DNA from: JAOSJT01 sp035362335
GTDB lineage: Bacteria; Bacteroidota; Ignavibacteria; SZUA-365
DNA length: 64,000 bases
Direction of reading: 5' to 3'
NCBI GenBank assembly: GCA_035362335.1
Contig: DAOSDL010000001.1
Coordinates: 228,392-292,391 of the forward strand
Position numbers and translations under genes: made by a program. Below, one piece after another: positions 60,309 through 64,000 of this stretch. Under the pieces are notes generated by a model. It did no database searches and was not told the DNA's origin. It saw nothing but the letters and a program-made list of their open reading frames with translations. Numbering within the stretch: the stretch's first letter is position 1; every line of letters begins with the position of its first letter.

Positions 60309-61283
60309 ATGAACGCACGCATTCCCATGATCGTTTTTGCAGTGTCGCTGCTGTTCACGGTCGCGATGTGGGCGTATTTTTCCCAACTTACCGCGACACG
60401 GCAACAACGCCAGTTCGATGCGGAGTGCGATGCCTTGCACGAGCGACTCGACGCCCGCTTTTCCGAGGTCACCACACTGCTTGGTTCGCTTCAGCGGATG
60501 TTCGCCGGCTATGTCGAGGTTGTGCCGGACGTGTTTCAGCTTTCCGTCGCCATTCCGGGAAGCACCACCCCGGGAGTGCGAGTGCTGGGATTTTCCCCGC
60601 GCTTGCGCTACGACGATCTCCCCGGCTACATCACCTATGCGCGGCAGGTCATCTCCCCACGCTTCTATATTGTCCCCGAAGGCAAACGCGACATGTATCA
60701 TCCGTTGGAATTCATTGCCCCACAGGAAGCGCAGCCGTCGCTGCTGGGCTTCGACGTGAGCAGCGATTCGGCGGTGCAGGCCGTGGTCGGCGGGATGACG
60801 CCCGCTGGACCAGTGTGCGCCACGCGGCAGCTGCGCCTTGGGCCGCTGGAGGATTCGGTGGTGGTGTTTCTCGTCCCCGTGTCCTTTCGAGTTGACAGCG
60901 CGGGCAGGGCATCGCGCGGCGGCATCGATGGCCTGTGCATGGCCCTGGTGGAGGTGGATGCGTTGGTGCGCGCGGCATTGACCTTTTCCTACGACAGCAC
61001 GCGTATCGCATTCTCCATACTCGATTCGGACGGCAGCGTCCTCTTCCGCAGCACATCGGACGGAGGCGACGCCACGAGTGTGCGCAAGCTGCGCGTGGCG
61101 GATCGCGAATGGAGCATACATTTCGCGCGTCAGCGTGCTTTCCTCATCGGTTCCGACGGGAGCGGGGTGCATCTCACGATGCTCATCGGATTGCTGTTCA
61201 GCGTGCTGCTTTCCACGACGGTTTGGCTGTTGCTCCGGCGGAGCGTCGTTCCGGCGGCCGGAGCTACCTTTCATCAACAATGA
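60309..61283 (+). CDS. CHASE-domain membrane protein without cytoplasmic output
   Basis: 324 residues. One membrane helix at about 7-25, a periplasmic CHASE-type domain (VRVLGFSPRLRYDDLPGYITYARQ, MYHPLEFIAP, LLGFDVSSDSA), and a second helix at about 290-308 (LTMLIGLLFSVLLSTTVWLLL) followed by only 16 residues. Such domains normally sit in front of kinases or cyclases; here nothing follows. It is homologous over this part to the CHASE region of the protein at 61.7 kb and is 35 bp upstream of a receiver gene. Confidence 0.8.
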   Translation: MNARIPMIVFAVSLLFTVAMWAYFSQLTATRQQRQFDAECDALHERLDARFSEVTTLLGSLQRMFAGYVEVVPDVFQLSVAIPGSTTPGVRVLGFSPRLRYDDLPGYITYARQVISPRFYIVPEGKRDMYHPLEFIAPQEAQPSLLGFDVSSDSAVQAVVGGMTPAGPVCATRQLRLGPLEDSVVVFLVPVSFRVDSAGRASRGGIDGLCMALVEVDALVRAALTFSYDSTRIAFSILDSDGSVLFRSTSDGGDATSVRKLRVADREWSIHFARQRAFLIGSDGSGVHLTMLIGLLFSVLLSTTVWLLLRRSVVPAAGATFHQQ

Positions 61284-61318
61284 CAATGATCTTTTGAACC
61301 AATAATAGCAGGTTCTTC

Positions 61319-61702
61319 ATGAGCGCAACGAAACATCCAAACACGATTGTCGTGATCGAGGACATCGGCTCCATCACCAAACTCCTCTCCATCATTCTGC
61401 GCAAGGCGGGATACGAGGTGGTGACTTTCGAGGCGGGCGAGCCCGCCTGCGAATGGCTACGGGACAACGAGCCGATTCTCGTGCTGTGCGACATCATGCT
61501 TCCCGGCATGCACGGCGAGGAAGTGCTCAGCTACATTCGCACGCTGCAACACGGCAAGGAGCTGAGAGTGCTCGCGGTGACGGCCCTGGCCAATCCTGGC
61601 GACAAGGAGCGGCTGCTCAATCACGGCTTCACCGATCATATCGCGAAGCCGATCAATCCCGGGACCTTCATTTCTCAAATTCAGGAATACATTCGGCCAT
61701 GA
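61319..61702 (+). CDS. Stand-alone response regulator receiver
   Basis: 127 residues, receiver only: acidic pair in VIEDIGSIT, phospho-acceptor Asp in LCDIMLPGMHGEEV, Thr in AVTALAN, Lys in AKPINPG. All key residues are present. The stop overlaps the next start by 4 bp, so it is translationally coupled to the CHASE-PAS protein. Confidence 0.93.
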   Translation: MSATKHPNTIVVIEDIGSITKLLSIILRKAGYEVVTFEAGEPACEWLRDNEPILVLCDIMLPGMHGEEVLSYIRTLQHGKELRVLAVTALANPGDKERLLNHGFTDHIAKPINPGTFISQIQEYIRP

Positions 61703-63837
61703 CAAGCAACGCCGGGCAATTCGACACGCCGCCCGTCACGGGCAGCGGCCTGCGACATACCTGGCCCGCGTTCGTGCTCCTGGGATTGGCGTTACTGTTG
61801 ACCTTCGCCGCCATGCGTTTGGCGACGGAGAATGTGGCGACCAAGCGCGCTGCCGTGTTCGACACAGAAAGTGCCGCGCTTGTACATCGCCTGCAAAGCG
61901 CGCTGGACGAAAAGCAGTCCGTGCTGCACACCATGATCGGATTGTTCGACAACAACGTGCAGGTGGTGCGCGATGTGTTCGAACTCTTTGCCACCGTACC
62001 CGTCAACACGAGTGAAAGCATTTCCATGATCGCGTATGCTCCGTGGATTCCGAAGGAGCAGCGCATCGCCTACGAGCAGTACGCCCGGAATCAGGGACTG
62101 GAATATCTGAATTTCTCCATTACTCCCGCCAGCGAGGCCGCTTATTTCGCGCCGCTGGAGTACATCGTTCCTTTGAAGGACAACATCGCGCGGCTCGGCA
62201 CGGACATCAACAGCGATGCCGCCCTGCGCGACGCGTTGAGCACCGCCAGCGCCTCGGGGCGCATCACCGCCGCAGAGGTGCGGAAGGATGCCGCCGGCGT
62301 GGCGCGCACGATTATCGTCGCCCCGTTGTACACGCGCGACACACGCGACGCGGATGAGGGGATGCGACGGGCGGCGCTTTCCGGTTTCTGTCTTGTGGAG
62401 TTTGCCTCGGAGATTCTGATACGCGAAGCGGTGCGTACGGAGGAGGATTCCGCCTACGTGACTGTATCGGTGTACGATGGTGACAAGGTCGATGAGCAGC
62501 GGCTGTTGTTCCGGCAGCCGGGGGCCGGCTCCGAAGATCAGGCGCGCCTTCTATCGCTGCAATTCGCCGGGCATGCCTGGACTATCGTGAGTATGCCCAC
62601 AGCGCGCGTGGATGCAGCGGCCAACGCCTCGCTGCCCTACTATGTGCTGTTCGGCGGGCTCATTGTCAGTGGTCTGCTGTTCGCCTTCGTGTTCATGCTG
62701 CTCGGCAGCCGGACGCGGGCTGTGGCACTGGCTGATCGCATGACTCGGTCGCAGCGGCGCATTGTGGACACCTCGCGCGATTTGATCGGCTCCATGGACA
62801 GCGCATGGAAATGGACAGCGATGAATCCCGCTTTGCGTGAAGTGCTGGGCTATGAGGTGGCGGACATTCTGGGGCGGGACCATCTCGACGTGGTGTTCCC
62901 GGCCGATCGCGATATGCTGCGCGAGCGCCTCTCCACGGCTCCCGACGAGCAATCCATTTCCCTCACGGCCCGCTACGCGCACAAGCGAGGCGGATTGCGC
63001 TGGATCGATTGGAATATCACCTCCTCGCGCAAGGATGGTCGTGTGTATTGCATCGGCCGCGATATCACCGATGCTGTGTTGGCGGAAAAGGAAATCGTGC
63101 GCAAGAATGCCATTCTCGATCTCGCATCGGTCATCACCGATCGCGAGAACGTGCGCAAGGAACAGGCGATACGCGACCAGAACACGCGCTTCCGCATGGA
63201 AATGACGTCGGTAATTGGCTTCCTCGAACTGATTCTGCAAAATCCGGATTTCACGCCCGAGGAAATTCTCGACTACGTGTCTACGGCCAATGAAGGTGCC
63301 CAGGGCGTGATGCGCGAATTGCACAGCATGACCGAAGTGGAACTGCGCCGCATGGCGGACTTCCGCTTTGATATCCGCGATCAGGATGCACAATCGTTGC
63401 TCGATGCGTTGCGTGCCGCCGTCATGGATACCGCCGCAACGAGCCCGGTCGAGGTGGCGTCGGCCGATGCCTGGACGGGCGGCGTGCATGCGGATATGGA
63501 CAAAATTGCGGATGCGGTGCGGCTGCTGCTCGCCGCGTTGCGGGATGCGGATATCCGCTATGACAGAATGGTTGTGGAGAAGGAGCAGTCGCTCACCGAG
63601 AACCGCTGCGCGATCCGGCTGCGTCTCGATGGTCTGACGGCCTTGCCCGATGCGGCGCGATGGTTGCCGGCGGCAGAGCGCGAACGCATGACGGCGGCGC
63701 AGGACGAGGCCGAATTCGCACGTATGCTGCTGCGTCCGATGTTCGACATCATGGACGCAAGTATCGATGTGCGTGTGGAGGCGGCTCAGGCGCGAGCCGT
63801 GATCTTCCTCGAGGTACCGGAGTCGACGAAGGCCTGA
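61699..63837 (+). CDS. CHASE-PAS membrane sensor with degenerate kinase core
   Basis: 712 residues. A membrane helix at about 24-42, a periplasmic CHASE domain at about 60-300 (MIAYAPWIPKEQRIAYEQYAR, YFAPLEYIVPL), a second helix at about 315-340, a PAS domain at about 350-475 (VFPADRDMLRE, WNITSSRKDG, CIGRDITDAV), then a helical region aligned with HisKA (RFRMEMTSVIGFLELILQ) that lacks the phospho-accepting histidine, and a C-terminal part with no N-box or G-boxes of HATPase_c. It therefore looks like a pseudokinase. It closes the set with a receiver and a CHASE-only protein. Confidence 0.8.
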   Translation: MTSNAGQFDTPPVTGSGLRHTWPAFVLLGLALLLTFAAMRLATENVATKRAAVFDTESAALVHRLQSALDEKQSVLHTMIGLFDNNVQVVRDVFELFATVPVNTSESISMIAYAPWIPKEQRIAYEQYARNQGLEYLNFSITPASEAAYFAPLEYIVPLKDNIARLGTDINSDAALRDALSTASASGRITAAEVRKDAAGVARTIIVAPLYTRDTRDADEGMRRAALSGFCLVEFASEILIREAVRTEEDSAYVTVSVYDGDKVDEQRLLFRQPGAGSEDQARLLSLQFAGHAWTIVSMPTARVDAAANASLPYYVLFGGLIVSGLLFAFVFMLLGSRTRAVALADRMTRSQRRIVDTSRDLIGSMDSAWKWTAMNPALREVLGYEVADILGRDHLDVVFPADRDMLRERLSTAPDEQSISLTARYAHKRGGLRWIDWNITSSRKDGRVYCIGRDITDAVLAEKEIVRKNAILDLASVITDRENVRKEQAIRDQNTRFRMEMTSVIGFLELILQNPDFTPEEILDYVSTANEGAQGVMRELHSMTEVELRRMADFRFDIRDQDAQSLLDALRAAVMDTAATSPVEVASADAWTGGVHADMDKIADAVRLLLAALRDADIRYDRMVVEKEQSLTENRCAIRLRLDGLTALPDAARWLPAAERERMTAAQDEAEFARMLLRPMFDIMDASIDVRVEAAQARAVIFLEVPESTKA

Positions 63838-63860
63838 CACTCGGTATCTGAAGAAACGCG

Positions 63861-63894
63861 TGCGGCACGGAATGATTCGTGCCGCATTTTTTTT
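63861..63894 (+). terminator. Strong rho-independent terminator ending the CHASE/receiver operon
   Basis: A perfect TGCGGCACG/CGTGCCGCA stem with an 8-base loop is followed by eight T, 24 bp after the stop codon. Confidence 0.95.
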
Positions 63895-64000
63895 CGAGCG
63901 GTCATGTGCTGGCGGTTTCCAAATGGCGCGTGTTATGCCTGAGGCCAAAACCACAGTCATTCATGTTCCTTCGTCACACCCGGGAGAATGAAAATGGTGC

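Noticed and set aside
63988..64000. Possible start of a further plus-strand gene (GGGAG then ATG) at the window edge
   Set aside because: Only a few codons are visible, so nothing can be said about it.

Overview
ORGANISM. The window is GC-rich (roughly 60% by eye) and densely coded. It looks like chromosome of a Gram-negative bacterium from the Bacteroidota/Chlorobiota/Ignavibacteria side of the FCB group. Support comes from a secreted Asp-box protein with a type IX secretion (Por) type C-terminal domain, a TonB-dependent receptor with an N-terminal carboxypeptidase-regulatory-like domain, an ECF sigma / membrane protein / DUF4097 operon, several -10 elements of the TATATTG or TAnnTTTG type, and many PAS-rich signalling proteins. 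Unlike classical Bacteroidetes, many genes here have good Shine-Dalgarno sequences, which points to an Ignavibacteria/Kapabacteria-like lineage; the species cannot be named from the sequence. No rRNA, IS element, prophage or CRISPR array was seen. One tRNA-Pro(GGG) is present. LAYOUT. 1-6 kb: the 3' end of hypB (nickel insertion into NiFe hydrogenase) converges on a five-gene operon read leftwards, argF-arcC-pyrB-rocD and a cpgS-like P-loop protein, all centred on ornithine and carbamoyl phosphate. 6.4-13.6 kb: a membrane protein, a GT2 glycosyltransferase, a BamA-like barrel, and a DUF4159/DUF4175/thiamine-binding-like operon. 13.9-19.8 kb: MerR regulator, tRNA-Pro, RNase HIII, an intergenic array of 93-bp tandem repeats, an M23 peptidase, an S9 peptidase and a small unknown protein. 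19.9-24.4 kb: a PDZ protein divergent from an ECF sigma/membrane protein/DUF4097 operon, then a degenerate aspartic-protease-like protein. 24.7-28.7 kb: a TonB receptor followed by a phytase-like lipoprotein, which fits phytate-phosphate scavenging. 28.8-33.9 kb, read leftwards: MmcQ, Sel1-repeat protein, a phosphofructokinase with PPi-type residues, and a degenerate GH13 protein. 34.1-37.5 kb: a large PAS kinase with a pseudo-receiver. 37.5-41.4 kb, read leftwards: a D-amino-acid-type PLP enzyme, an M19 dipeptidase, a class D beta-lactamase with all active-site motifs, and two small genes. 41.4-45.8 kb: MscS channel, NUDIX hydrolase, MESH1-like HD protein, exported glutathione peroxidase, lipoprotein, LysE-type exporter. 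45.9-54.8 kb: the T9SS-type Asp-box protein, a PAS/GAF protein with no output domain, alanine racemase, a second PAS hybrid kinase and a stand-alone receiver. MOST UNUSUAL PART. At 55.1-60.2 kb a DUF4402-type pilin-like protein, a PapD-like chaperone and a 1,223-residue usher-like outer-membrane protein carrying two OmpA-type peptidoglycan-binding domains form what looks like a compact chaperone-usher-like surface system. It is followed at 60.3-63.8 kb by a signalling set made of a CHASE protein with no cytoplasmic output, a stand-alone receiver, and a CHASE-PAS protein whose kinase core appears degenerate. The assembly locus is thus bracketed by phosphorelay parts on both sides.
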